From: CAZMGG01 sp964565715
GTDB taxonomy: Bacteria; Planctomycetota; UBA1135; UBA2386
Assembly: GCA_964565715.1 (NCBI GenBank)
Contig: CAZMGG010000050.1
Location: forward strand, 1-34,936
Reading direction: 5' to 3'
Length of the DNA: 34,936 nt
The position numbers and the translations under genes were made by a program. The notes beneath the pieces are model-generated. The model saw only the letters and a list, made by a program, of their open reading frames with translations, searched no databases and was not told where the DNA came from. Below are positions 15,882 through 23,850 of the stretch, one piece after another. Numbering within the stretch: the first letter of the stretch is position 1; every line of letters begins with the position of its first letter.

Positions 15882-18800
15882 ATGCCCGCCGCCCGCGCTC
15901 CGTCCACCCGTCTCTCCGTTCCCCTGGCGCTGCTCGCCGCGATCACCTTCGCCGGCGCCACCGCGACCGTCACCGCCCAGCAGGCCCTCGTGCACGCCCA
16001 CTGGGAGCACGTGTTCGTGCAGAGCGGCGTCCACCAGAATCCCTATCCGATCGAGACCGTCGTCTGGCGCGACATCGTCACCGTGCCGGCGGCGCTGCCC
16101 TGGGTCCGCCTCCACTTCGACAAGGTCCAGCTCGACAAGCAGAGCCGGCTGCGGATCGTGTCGCTGCGCGACGGCGCCGTGCAACTGCTGGACGCGGTCA
16201 GCGTCCGCCAGTGGAACGACAGCTCGGCCTACTTCAACGGCAACGCCGTCATGGTCGAACTGATCGCCGGGCCCGGCACGCAGAAGAACTACGTCGAGAT
16301 CCGCAAGGTGTGGGCCGGCGACGACCCGGCGACGGTGCACGACCCCGAGACCATCTGCGGCACCACCGACGACCGCATCCCGTCGAGCCACGTCGCCATC
16401 GGCCGGCTCGACAACGGCTGCACCGCCTGGATCATCAACCGCCCCACCACCGGCAACGACCGCGTGCACCTGTCGGCGGGCCACTGCTTCCCCGGCGCCG
16501 GCGTGCTGCAGTTCAACGTGCCCGGCTCCGCCAACAACTGCTCCCTGGTCAATCCGCCGCCCTCGCTGCAGTTCGCCATCGACAACGGCAGCCTGCAGTA
16601 CACGCCGGCGCCGACCATCGGCAACGACTACGCGGTGTTCCGCTGCTTCCCCAACAGCACCACCGGCCTGACCACGTTCCAGACCCAGGGCGGCTCGATC
16701 ACGCTGGCCACCGCGCTGCCCGGCGCCGGCACGACGCTGCGGGTCACCGGCTTCGGCACCGACGGCACCAGCGCCAACAACGCCGCCGGCGGCAACAACA
16801 GCTGCACCTGCACGCCGGGCAACGGCACCGGCAGCCGCAACCAGATCCAGCAGACCCACACCGGCCCGATCGGCACTGCCAGCGGCACCACGGTCACCTA
16901 CGCGATCGACACCTGCGGCGGCAACTCCGGCTCGCCGGTGTTCCACGAGGCCACCGCGCAGGCCATCGCGATCCACACCAACGGCGGCTGCACCACCAGT
17001 TCGTCGTCGTTCAACAGCGGCACCGCGGTGACCTCGCCGGCCCTGCTGGCGGCGATCAACGCCGTAGCCGGCGGCAGCAGCCTGCCCAACGACGAATGCC
17101 CCGGCGCGGTGCCGGTGTACGACGGCGGCAACGGTCCGTTCAGCACCGCCGGCGCGTCGACCTCGGCGCCGGCCTGGCCCTGCGGCAGCGGCGGCGCCGA
17201 CCTGTGGTACCGCTACACCGCCACCTGCACGGGCAACGTCACGATCGACACCTGCACCGCCACCGCCGGGCAGCACGACACCGTGCTGCAGGTCTTCGCC
17301 GGCTCCTGTGCCTCTCCCCTCAGCCTCGCCTGCAACGACGACACCTGTGGCCTGCAGTCCCGCGTGACCGTGGGCGTCCAGCTCGGCGTCACCTACTACA
17401 TCCGCGTCGGCGGCTACAGCAGCGCCACCGGTTCGTTCGTGCTGACCATCACCGGCTGCAGCAACGCCGCCGACGAGTGCCAGGGCGCCCTGACCCTGGC
17501 GCTGGGCGGCAACGGCCCGTTCAGCAACGCCGCCGCCACCACCACCTCCAGCCCGGCCTGGACCTGCGGCGGCGGCGGCCGCGACCTGTGGTACCGCTAC
17601 GACGCGCCGTGCGCGGGCACGGTCCAGTTCAGCACCTGCGACGCCGCCACCAGCCTCGACACGGTCCTGGCGGTCTACACCGGGACCTGCGGCGGCCTCG
17701 TCCTGCAGGCCTGCAACGACAACGCCAGCTGCGCCGCCAATCCGTCGGCGTCGGCGGTGACCGTGACGCCGACGCAGGCGACCACCTACTACGTGCGGGT
17801 CGGCGGCCGCAACGCCGCCAGCGGCACGTTCCTGCTCAACGTCACCCTCAGCCATCCGAACGAGGACTGCGCCGGCGCCCTGCCGGTCAACGTCGGCGCC
17901 AACGGCCCCTTCTGCAACATCGCCGCGACGACGTCGAGCCCGGCCTGGCCCTGCGGGTCCGCCAACAACGACGTCTGGTTCGCCTTCACCGCGCCGTGCA
18001 CGGGCCAGCTGGTGGTCGACACCTGCTCCGGCGGCACCAACTTCGACACCGTGCTCGAGGTCCTGGCCGGCGCCTGCGGCGGCCTCGGCAGCCTGGGCTG
18101 CAACGACGACGCCTGCAACCTGCAGTCGTCGCTGACGGTGAACGTGACCCAGGGCCAGACCTACCGCATCCGGGTCGGCGGCTTCGTCCAGAACCGTGGC
18201 GACTTCATGCTGAACGTCGCCTGCACCGCGGTCGGCGACGACTGCAGCCAGGCCGTGCCGCTCAACCTCGGCAGCAACGGCCCGTTCAGCAACGCCGGCG
18301 CCACCACGTCGGCCCCGCCCTGGCCGTGCGGGTCGGGCGGCGCCGACGTTTGGTTCAGCTACACGGCGACCTGCACCGCGCCGCACACGTTCTCGACCTG
18401 CACGCCCACCCGCACCCTGGACACGGTACTGGAGGTCCTGGCGGGCACCTGCGCCGCCACGGCGAGTCTGCTCTGCAACGACGACGCCTGTGGCACCGGC
18501 TCCCGGGTCACCGTGTCCCTGGTCCAGGGCCAGAGCTACCTGATCCGGGTCGGCGGCTTCAACGGCGCCAGCGGCGCCTTCGACGTCACCGCCGAGACCG
18601 GCACCGGCACCGGCCACTTCACGACGCTGCCGCACGGCTGCGGCAGCCTCACCATCACCCCGTCCGGCTCGCCCAGCATCGGCGGCACCGTCGCCTTCCA
18701 GCTCGGCAACGTGCAGGGGCTGCCGTTCTACCGGATCGGCTTCGCCATGCTGAACCAACCGCTCTGCGCGCCGGGCCCGTGCACCCTCGGACCGGGCTTC

Positions 18801-18965
18801 GAGGTGTCGCTGTTCGGCACGGTCTACAGCCTGTCGGTGCCGTGCCATCCGGCCTACATCGGCGCGGTGCTCGGCGTGCAGGGCGCCGACATCCTGGCGC
18901 CGGGCGGCTGCAACGTCCCGCTGCCGGTGGTGGTCTCCGACACGATCCAGGTCACCATCGGCTAG
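15882..18965 (+). CDS. Secreted trypsin-like serine protease with four PPC-like repeats
   Basis: A 1027-residue exported protein with a signal peptide (LALLAAITFAGATATVTAQ). Residues about 30-390 are an S1-type chymotrypsin fold with the triad visible as His201 (LSAGHC), Asp249 (GNDYAVF) and Ser349 (GGNSGSP), plus Cys pairs suited to disulfides. Residues about 403-905 hold four tandem repeats of about 127 residues resembling bacterial pre-peptidase C-terminal (PPC) domains, each with the order NGPF, W-x-CG, D-x-W, DTVL-x-V, CNDD and IRVGG. The last 115 residues are the C-terminal domain shared with three other secreted proteins here. A GAGGA ribosome-binding site lies 8 nt before the ATG. The stop is immediately followed by the TDD-family gene region. 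Confidence 0.88.
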   Translation: MPAARAPSTRLSVPLALLAAITFAGATATVTAQQALVHAHWEHVFVQSGVHQNPYPIETVVWRDIVTVPAALPWVRLHFDKVQLDKQSRLRIVSLRDGAVQLLDAVSVRQWNDSSAYFNGNAVMVELIAGPGTQKNYVEIRKVWAGDDPATVHDPETICGTTDDRIPSSHVAIGRLDNGCTAWIINRPTTGNDRVHLSAGHCFPGAGVLQFNVPGSANNCSLVNPPPSLQFAIDNGSLQYTPAPTIGNDYAVFRCFPNSTTGLTTFQTQGGSITLATALPGAGTTLRVTGFGTDGTSANNAAGGNNSCTCTPGNGTGSRNQIQQTHTGPIGTASGTTVTYAIDTCGGNSGSPVFHEATAQAIAIHTNGGCTTSSSSFNSGTAVTSPALLAAINAVAGGSSLPNDECPGAVPVYDGGNGPFSTAGASTSAPAWPCGSGGADLWYRYTATCTGNVTIDTCTATAGQHDTVLQVFAGSCASPLSLACNDDTCGLQSRVTVGVQLGVTYYIRVGGYSSATGSFVLTITGCSNAADECQGALTLALGGNGPFSNAAATTTSSPAWTCGGGGRDLWYRYDAPCAGTVQFSTCDAATSLDTVLAVYTGTCGGLVLQACNDNASCAANPSASAVTVTPTQATTYYVRVGGRNAASGTFLLNVTLSHPNEDCAGALPVNVGANGPFCNIAATTSSPAWPCGSANNDVWFAFTAPCTGQLVVDTCSGGTNFDTVLEVLAGACGGLGSLGCNDDACNLQSSLTVNVTQGQTYRIRVGGFVQNRGDFMLNVACTAVGDDCSQAVPLNLGSNGPFSNAGATTSAPPWPCGSGGADVWFSYTATCTAPHTFSTCTPTRTLDTVLEVLAGTCAATASLLCNDDACGTGSRVTVSLVQGQSYLIRVGGFNGASGAFDVTAETGTGTGHFTTLPHGCGSLTITPSGSPSIGGTVAFQLGNVQGLPFYRIGFAMLNQPLCAPGPCTLGPGFEVSLFGTVYSLSVPCHPAYIGAVLGVQGADILAPGGCNVPLPVVVSDTIQVTIG
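17088..18594 (+). repeat. Four tandem PPC-like coding repeats in the protease
   Basis: Repeats begin at about 17088, 17469, 17859 and 18234 (381, 390, 375 and about 360 bp). Each encodes an acidic-Cys start (NDEC, ADEC, NEDC, GDDC), NGPF, W-x-CG, D-x-W, DTVL, CND and IRVGG or VRVGG. They are similar but well diverged, pointing to old duplications. Confidence 0.8.
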
Positions 18966-18992
18966 ATGCTCGGCACGGCGCGGCGTCCGGCA

Positions 18993-18998
18993 TACCAT
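18993..18998 (+). promoter_or_regulatory. Candidate -10 element of the TDD-family gene
   Basis: TACCAT, 9 nt before the GTG at 19008, the same hexamer as at the GAF gene. It supports the downstream start. Confidence 0.35.
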
Positions 18999-19007
18999 CG
19001 CCGCGCC

Positions 19008-19481
19008 GTGACCGCGCCGATCGCCACCACCGTCATCCGCCACCCGAAGGAGCGGATCAGCAAGTGCAGCCTCCGGCACCTGCACGACCGGCCGGAGATG
19101 ACCTTCCGCCGGGCCCTGCCGGGGTTCCGGTTCGACGCCACCGGCTTCGTGCTGCTCGCGGTGGATGGCGAACCGCTGTCGGCGCGTGACCACGGCCACC
19201 CGCTGCTGCTGCTGGACAGCACCTGGCGCTGGCTGCCGCAGCTCCAGGCCGCGGTGACCGGCGCGCCGCTCCGCCGCTCGATCCCCGCCGGCGTGCGCAC
19301 CGCGTATCCGCGGCAGAGCCGGACCTTCGCCGATCCGGACGGCGGTCTGGCCTCGGTCGAGGCGCTCTACGTCGCCCGCCGGCTGCTGGGCGACGACGAC
19401 CCGACCCTGCTGGATGGCTACCACTGGCGCGAGGCGTTCCTGGCCGGGCTCCGCTCGGTGCCGGCACTCGCCGGGAAGTGA
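19008..19481 (+). CDS. TDD-superfamily protein (Tsr3/DUF367-DTW-like, putative aminocarboxypropyl transferase)
   Basis: A 157-residue protein resembling the TDD superfamily, which includes Tsr3 (acp transfer from S-adenosylmethionine to rRNA) and the DTW/TapT proteins (acp3U in tRNA). Visible landmarks are RHPKERISKCSL near the start, LLLLDSTWRWLPQL (a D-x-T-W motif), RRSIPAGVRTAYPRQSRT and GLASVEALYVARRLLG, ending in YHWREAFL. The assignment rests on motif order recalled from the family and the RNA target is unknown. The GTG at 19008 is preferred because a TACCAT hexamer lies 9 nt upstream and the family-like sequence begins there. An in-frame ATG at 18966, abutting the protease stop, would add 14 residues. 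Confidence 0.65.
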   Translation: MTAPIATTVIRHPKERISKCSLRHLHDRPEMTFRRALPGFRFDATGFVLLAVDGEPLSARDHGHPLLLLDSTWRWLPQLQAAVTGAPLRRSIPAGVRTAYPRQSRTFADPDGGLASVEALYVARRLLGDDDPTLLDGYHWREAFLAGLRSVPALAGK

Positions 19482-19504
19482 GGGCCCGGAGCTAGGGCGG
19501 CGCC

Positions 19505-19510
19505 TAGCAT
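19505..19510 (+). promoter_or_regulatory. Candidate -10 element of the DUF4212-symporter operon
   Basis: TAGCAT, 7 nt before the ATG of the small subunit. Confidence 0.35.
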
Positions 19511-19517
19511 TCCCGCC

Positions 19518-19826
19518 ATGACCGATCCCAAGGCCGCGGCGATCGCCGCCAGCGCCGCCCGCCACTGGCGCGCCAACCTGCGGTTGATGCTGGCCCTGCT
19601 GCTCGCCTGGGCCTTCGTCGGACTCGGCTGCGGCGTGCTGTGGGCGGACTGGCTCAACCGGTTCCAGCTCGGCGGCTTCCCGCTGGGCTTCTGGTTCGCG
19701 CAGCAGGGCAGCATCCTCGGCTTCGTGCTGCTGATCCTGGTCTACGCCGCCGGCATGACCGTGCTGGACCGGCGGCACCGGCGCGAGCTGCAGGCCCTGC
19801 AGGCCGCGGACGGAGCCCGGCCGTGA
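19518..19826 (+). CDS. DUF4212 small subunit of a sodium:solute symporter
   Basis: A 102-residue membrane protein with two hydrophobic helices (LMLALLLAWAFVGLGCGVLW and ILGFVLLILVYAAGMTVL), a conserved FPLGFWFAQQGS loop between them and the typical C-terminal LDRRHRREL. This family is almost always encoded next to an SSS-family transporter and is thought to form a two-part symporter with it. Its TGA stop overlaps the GTG start of the transporter gene (GTGA), indicating translational coupling. The ATG is preceded by TAGCAT at 7 nt. Confidence 0.9.
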   Translation: MTDPKAAAIAASAARHWRANLRLMLALLLAWAFVGLGCGVLWADWLNRFQLGGFPLGFWFAQQGSILGFVLLILVYAAGMTVLDRRHRRELQALQAADGARP

Positions 19827-21655
19827 CCATCCAGGCCTGGACCTTCCTGCTGGTCGGGCTCACCTTCGGGCTCTACCTGTGGATCGCCTTCCGCTCGCGG
19901 GTGAAGGACACCCGGGGCTTCTTCGTCGCCGGCCGCGGCATCCCCGCCGCCGCCAATGGCATGGCCACCGCCGCCGACTGGATGTCGGCGGCCTCGTTCC
20001 TGTCGATGGCCGGGATGATCTCGTTCCTCGGCTACGCCGGCGGCGTCTACCTGATGGGCTGGACCGGCGGCTTCGTGCTGCTGGCGCTCCTGCTGGCGCC
20101 CTACCTGCGCAAGTTCGGCCACTACACCGTGCCGGACTTCGTCGGCGACCGCTTCGAGTCGCGCCTGGCGCGGCTGGTGGCGGTGCTGTGCGCCCTGTTC
20201 ATCTCGTTCACCTACGTCGCAGGCCAGATGCGCGGCGTCGGCATCGTCTTCTCCCGCTTCCTCGAGGTCGACATCGACGCCGGCGTGGCGATCGGCATGG
20301 CGATCGTGTTCGTCTACGCCACCCTGGGCGGCATGAAGGGCATCACCTGGACCCAGGTGGCCCAGTACTGGGTGCTGATCACCGCGTTCCTGATCCCGGC
20401 GATCGCCATCAGCTTCCAGCTCACCGGCAACCCCCTGCCGCAGGTCGGCATGGGCAGCGAGCTGCGCGAACACGGCGTGCCGCTGCTGCAGAAGCTCGAC
20501 CAGATCCACAGAGACCTCGGCTTCCAGCCCTACACCGAGGCGTTCACCGGCGACTGGGACCGCTGGAACGTGTTCTGCACGACGCTGGCGCTGATGGCGG
20601 GCACCGCCGGCCTGCCCCACGTCATCGTGCGCTTCTACACCGTGCGCACGGTGGGCGCCGCCCGCTGGTCGGGCTTCTGGGCGCTGCTGTTCATCGCCCT
20701 GCTCTACCTGACCGCGCCGGCCACCGCCGCCTTCGCGCGCTACTTCGTGTTCGACAGCCTGCAGGGCCGCACCGCCGAGGAACTGCCGCCCTGGTTCCGC
20801 AATTGGGAACGCACCGGCCTGATCGCCTGGCTCGACGACGGCGACGGCCGACTGCAGTTCACCGGCGGCGCCGAGGCCGGGCGCAACGAGCTGTTCCGCA
20901 GCGGCGCGCTGCCGTCCGGCGAGTTCGCCGCCCTGCGCGCCAGCCACGCCGAATGGCTGGCCAGCGACGGCGCCCGCGGCCAGGACGTCCGCCCGACCCT
21001 GCGGGCCCAGCGGCTGGCCGGCCCCGACGCCGACATCATCGTCCTGGCCACCCCGGAGATGGCCGGTCTGGCCAACTGGATCATCGCCCTGATGGCCGCC
21101 GGCGGCCTCGCCGCCGCCCTGTCCACCGCCTCGGGGCTGCTGCTGGTGATCAGCTCCAGCGTCGCCCACGATCTCTACTTCAAGCTGCTGCGGCCCGGCG
21201 CCACCGAGGCCCAGCGGCTGCGCCTCAGCCGCGCGGCCATCGGCGTGGCGGTCGTCATCGCCGGCCTGTTCGGCATCTTCCCGCCGGGTTTCGTCTCGCA
21301 GGTGGTCGCGTTCGCCTTCGGGCTCGCCGCCGCCAGCTTCTTCCCGGTGCTCGTGCTCGGCATCTTCAGCCGGCGGGTCGGCGCCGTGCCGGCCATCGCC
21401 GGCATGCTGGCCGGGCTGCTGTTCACCGGCAGCTACATCGTCGGCAACGTCTACCTCGGCTGGCCGCGCTGGTGCCTCGGCATCGGGCCGCAGGGCATCG
21501 GCGCCATCGGCATGCTGCTCAACTTCGCCGTGACGCTCGGGCTCACGCCGTTCTGCCCGCGGCCCAGCCCGGCGGTGCAGGCCATGGTCGACGGCATCCG
21601 TGAGCCCGAGGGCGCCGGCCCGGCGGTGGCCATCGAGGACGCGCCGGAGCACTAG
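19823..21655 (+). CDS. Sodium:solute symporter (SSS family, VC_2705/ActP-like)
   Basis: A 610-residue inner-membrane transporter with a dozen or more hydrophobic segments. It matches the SSS subfamily that pairs with DUF4212 proteins and includes acetate-permease-like members: FFVAGRGIPAAANGMATAADWMSAASF near the N-terminus and GGLAAALSTASGLLLVISSSVAHD in the sodium-site region. A hydrophilic stretch of about 100 residues (roughly 310-415) interrupts the membrane segments, as is usual for this subfamily. The solute cannot be deduced. The GTG start at 19823 overlaps the DUF4212 stop. The frame is open to 19640, but that part is only a shadow of the small subunit. It converges with the beta-helix gene, 6 bp apart. 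Confidence 0.9.
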   Translation: MTIQAWTFLLVGLTFGLYLWIAFRSRVKDTRGFFVAGRGIPAAANGMATAADWMSAASFLSMAGMISFLGYAGGVYLMGWTGGFVLLALLLAPYLRKFGHYTVPDFVGDRFESRLARLVAVLCALFISFTYVAGQMRGVGIVFSRFLEVDIDAGVAIGMAIVFVYATLGGMKGITWTQVAQYWVLITAFLIPAIAISFQLTGNPLPQVGMGSELREHGVPLLQKLDQIHRDLGFQPYTEAFTGDWDRWNVFCTTLALMAGTAGLPHVIVRFYTVRTVGAARWSGFWALLFIALLYLTAPATAAFARYFVFDSLQGRTAEELPPWFRNWERTGLIAWLDDGDGRLQFTGGAEAGRNELFRSGALPSGEFAALRASHAEWLASDGARGQDVRPTLRAQRLAGPDADIIVLATPEMAGLANWIIALMAAGGLAAALSTASGLLLVISSSVAHDLYFKLLRPGATEAQRLRLSRAAIGVAVVIAGLFGIFPPGFVSQVVAFAFGLAAASFFPVLVLGIFSRRVGAVPAIAGMLAGLLFTGSYIVGNVYLGWPRWCLGIGPQGIGAIGMLLNFAVTLGLTPFCPRPSPAVQAMVDGIREPEGAGPAVAIEDAPEH

Positions 21656-21661
21656 CCACGG

Positions 21662-22306
21662 TCAGAGCTGCAGCACGCCGCCGTCGCTGACCGTGATGCC
21701 CAGCGGGCTCGCCGACCCGGCATCCAGCACGCCCCACTGGAAGTTCAGGTCGGTGCCGATGAAGACCGGATTCATCGGGATGCCGATCGGCAGGCTGGCG
21801 GTGCCCGCCCCGCTGCTGACGTTGAAGACGATCGCGTCGGGCGAGGCCTGGATCGCGCAGCCGCCGCCGATCGGGAACGGCAGGGTCTGCGGGCCCGACA
21901 TCGTCCGCGAGCCGCCGCCCCACAGCAGGCACAGCGCGCCGGGCAGGGCGTTCTGCAGGGTCACGCCGAACGTCGCCGAACCCGGCGCCACCGTGCCGAC
22001 GCTGCCGATCTGCGGCACCAGCGCGCCGGTGCCCGCGCAGCCGATGCCGAACGTCGCGAAACCGGCGCCCTCGAAGGCGCCGGCGTCGGGCTGCGCATCC
22101 CGCAGCCGCCCGGCCATCGCCGCGGTCACGTAGGCCGGCGTGTTCAGCGCGCGGCCGATCGCCGGGCTGTTGGGCTGCAGCCGCAGGTCGTACGGCGCGG
22201 TCCCGCCGTTCAGGAACAGCGGGTCGGCCTCGACGCTGCCGGCGTCCTGCCCGGTCGCCGCCTGCCAGTTGGCCAGGCCGACGATGCCGGCGCCGGTCGG
22301 CGTCAA
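21662..22306 (-). pseudogene. C-terminal part of interrupted beta-helix protein
   Basis: A 214-codon open stretch in the same reading frame as the upstream beta-helix frame and separated from it only by an in-frame TAG (plus-strand 22331-22333). The sequence across the stop reads as one continuous protein (NVF-stop-APAGEIGRLTPTGAG). The segment carries the last beta-helix turn (DPLFLNGGTAPYDLRLQPNSPAIG), then the C-terminal domain shared with other secreted proteins here (FGIGCAGTG at its start). A TTG at 22306 could in theory start a separate product, but it would lack a signal peptide and begin mid-domain. Annotated as the downstream half of a gene broken by one codon, unless TAG is read through. 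Confidence 0.7.
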
Positions 22307-22330
22307 CCGGCCGATCTCGCCGGCCGGCGC

Positions 22331-23305
22331 CTAGAACACGTTGCCGTCGCCGAGGTACGGGTTCGGCAGGCTGGTGCTGGCGTTGACGACGATGGCGGTG
22401 CCGGGGCCGACGATGACGAAGATGTTGCCGTACATCCGGTTGGTGGCGTTGCCGCCGCTGAGCCCGCGGGTCACGACGCAGCAGCCATTGGCGCCCGGGC
22501 TCACCACGAACGTGTTGTGCACGATGTCGTTGTCGTAGTTGGAGACGTCGGCCTTGATCACCGCCACGCTGCTCGCCGAGGTGCCGCTGGCCGGCGCCAG
22601 GCTGCCGGTGAACACGTTGTTGTAGATGCGATCCAGGCGTCGGTTCTGGTTGATCAGGTAGAGGCCGTAGTTGCAGCCGTTCAGGTCGATCGTGTTGTGG
22701 TGGAACGACCAGTCGCCGCCGTTGCTCAGGTAGACGCCGTAGGCCGTGCGGGACACCCGGTTGGGGAACGTGAAGGTGTTGTGGTGCACGTTCCAGCCGG
22801 TCTCGACGCCCTGGTTGTCGGAGTAGATCAGGTTGTCGCGGGACGGGCCGCGGTGATTGGGCCCGAACTTGCAGTTCCGGATCTCGACGCCGTAGGTGTA
22901 GCGGCCGCCGCTGATCGCGGCGCCGGGCGCGCTGTCGAACTCCAGCCCGTCGAACACGACCCAGCCGGCGAGCGTGCCGACCGCGCCGCCGGTGAAGGCG
23001 ACGGTGTCGGTAGTGGCGCCGATCAGGCGCACGGTGCCCGGCACCAGGGCCTGGAAGGTCACCGTGGTGGTCGCCGACGCGCCGGGGATCGGGCCGATCG
23101 CCACCGACTCGGTGTAGGTGCCGGGGAAGATCGAGAACACCACCGGGCCACTGATGCCCGCGGTCATCGCGGCGGTGGCGGCGGCCTGGAGGCTGTTGAA
23201 GTTGGGCGGCGTCGCCGACGGGTCGATCAGGTAGGACCCGCTGAGCTGGGCCGGCAGGACGGCGGCGGACGCGAGGGCGGCGAGGAGCAGGTGACGCACG
23301 GGCAT
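22331..23305 (-). CDS. Secreted parallel beta-helix protein, truncated by in-frame amber codon
   Basis: A 324-residue product with a signal peptide (MPVRHLLLAALASAAVLPAQ) followed by right-handed parallel beta-helix repeats of pectate-lyase/NosD type: NLIYSDNQG, WNVHHNTFTF, YGVYLSNGGDWSFHHNTIDL, YGLYLINQNRRLDRIYNNVF, YDNDIVHNTFVV. Such folds bind or cleave polysaccharides or act as surface structures; no catalytic site is evident. It ends at a TAG after NPYLGDGNVF, where a Tyr codon (TAC or TAT) would be expected. The frame continues downstream with the rest of the domain. The ATG at 23305 is chosen for its signal peptide; the longer upstream frame covers the cytochrome gene region. Confidence 0.8.
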   Translation of the reverse strand: MPVRHLLLAALASAAVLPAQLSGSYLIDPSATPPNFNSLQAAATAAMTAGISGPVVFSIFPGTYTESVAIGPIPGASATTTVTFQALVPGTVRLIGATTDTVAFTGGAVGTLAGWVVFDGLEFDSAPGAAISGGRYTYGVEIRNCKFGPNHRGPSRDNLIYSDNQGVETGWNVHHNTFTFPNRVSRTAYGVYLSNGGDWSFHHNTIDLNGCNYGLYLINQNRRLDRIYNNVFTGSLAPASGTSASSVAVIKADVSNYDNDIVHNTFVVSPGANGCCVVTRGLSGGNATNRMYGNIFVIVGPGTAIVVNASTSLPNPYLGDGNVF

Positions 23306-23345
23306 GGCAGGTTTTCCGGTTGTGGTGTGGGGCTGCAGCGTTTTC

Positions 23346-23381
23346 CCCGGCCGGCGGCCGGGCGGCAACCCTCTCCGCCGC
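23346..23381. other. Two adjacent GC-rich hairpins upstream of the beta-helix gene
   Basis: CCCGGCC-GGC-GGCCGGG (23346-23362) is followed by a GCGGC/GCCGC stem with a 10-nt loop (23362-23381). They lie in the 110-bp gap between the cytochrome stop and the beta-helix start. On the minus strand the first is followed by GAAAACG rather than a T-tract, so a leader structure is as likely as a terminator. Confidence 0.3.
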
Positions 23382-23415
23382 AAGCAGGGCTGGCTTTCTT
23401 CCGGATCCACGGTCT

Positions 23416-23850
23416 TCACCGGGACAGCAGATGCGCCACCAGGTCCGCCACCTCGGCGGGCGAGACCGGCGTCTGCGGCATCACGTTCAGGCGGCCGGGC
23501 GAAGGCGCGACGTAGGCCTGCGGGTCGATGATGCTCTCGATCAGGTAGGCGCGCGCGTCCTGGCCGGGCCGCCGCGTGCCGGCCCAGCGCGCCACCTCCC
23601 GCAGCGGCGCGTAGGCCGCAGCCTCGTGACAGACCGCGCAGTGCCGCGCGTAGAGCAGCGCGCCGCGCCCGGCATCGCCGTCGGGCGGCACCGCCGCGAT
23701 CCGCGCCCGCACGTGCTCGCGCCACCCGCCGTCGTCCGGATCGGGCAGCAGCACCAGCAACCCGTAGAGCAGCAGCGGCGCCAGCACCAGGACGCCGAAC
23801 GCGATGCCGAGGCCCACGAGCCACGGCGGCCAGCGGCGGCCGGCGTTCAT
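23416..23850 (-). CDS. Membrane-anchored mono-heme cytochrome c
   Basis: A 144-residue protein with one N-terminal transmembrane helix (LVGLGIAFGVLVLAPLLLYGLLVLL) and a periplasmic cytochrome c domain. The heme attachment site is CAVCH, and a probable axial Met lies in NVMPQTPVSP near the C-terminus, as in class I cytochromes. It would carry electrons in the periplasm at the membrane surface; its partners are unknown. Its ATG overlaps the TGA stop of the upstream SUFU-domain gene (ATGA), implying translational coupling and a common operon. The 110-bp gap downstream contains GC-rich hairpins. Confidence 0.87.
   Translation of the reverse strand: MNAGRRWPPWLVGLGIAFGVLVLAPLLLYGLLVLLPDPDDGGWREHVRARIAAVPPDGDAGRGALLYARHCAVCHEAAAYAPLREVARWAGTRRPGQDARAYLIESIIDPQAYVAPSPGRLNVMPQTPVSPAEVADLVAHLLSR

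Noticed and set aside
14673..19778. 1701-codon minus-strand open frame opposite the GT9, protease and symporter genes
   Set aside because: Low-complexity Ala/Gly/Arg/Val composition without domains, opposite several genes with clear family motifs; an antisense shadow of GC-rich codon use.
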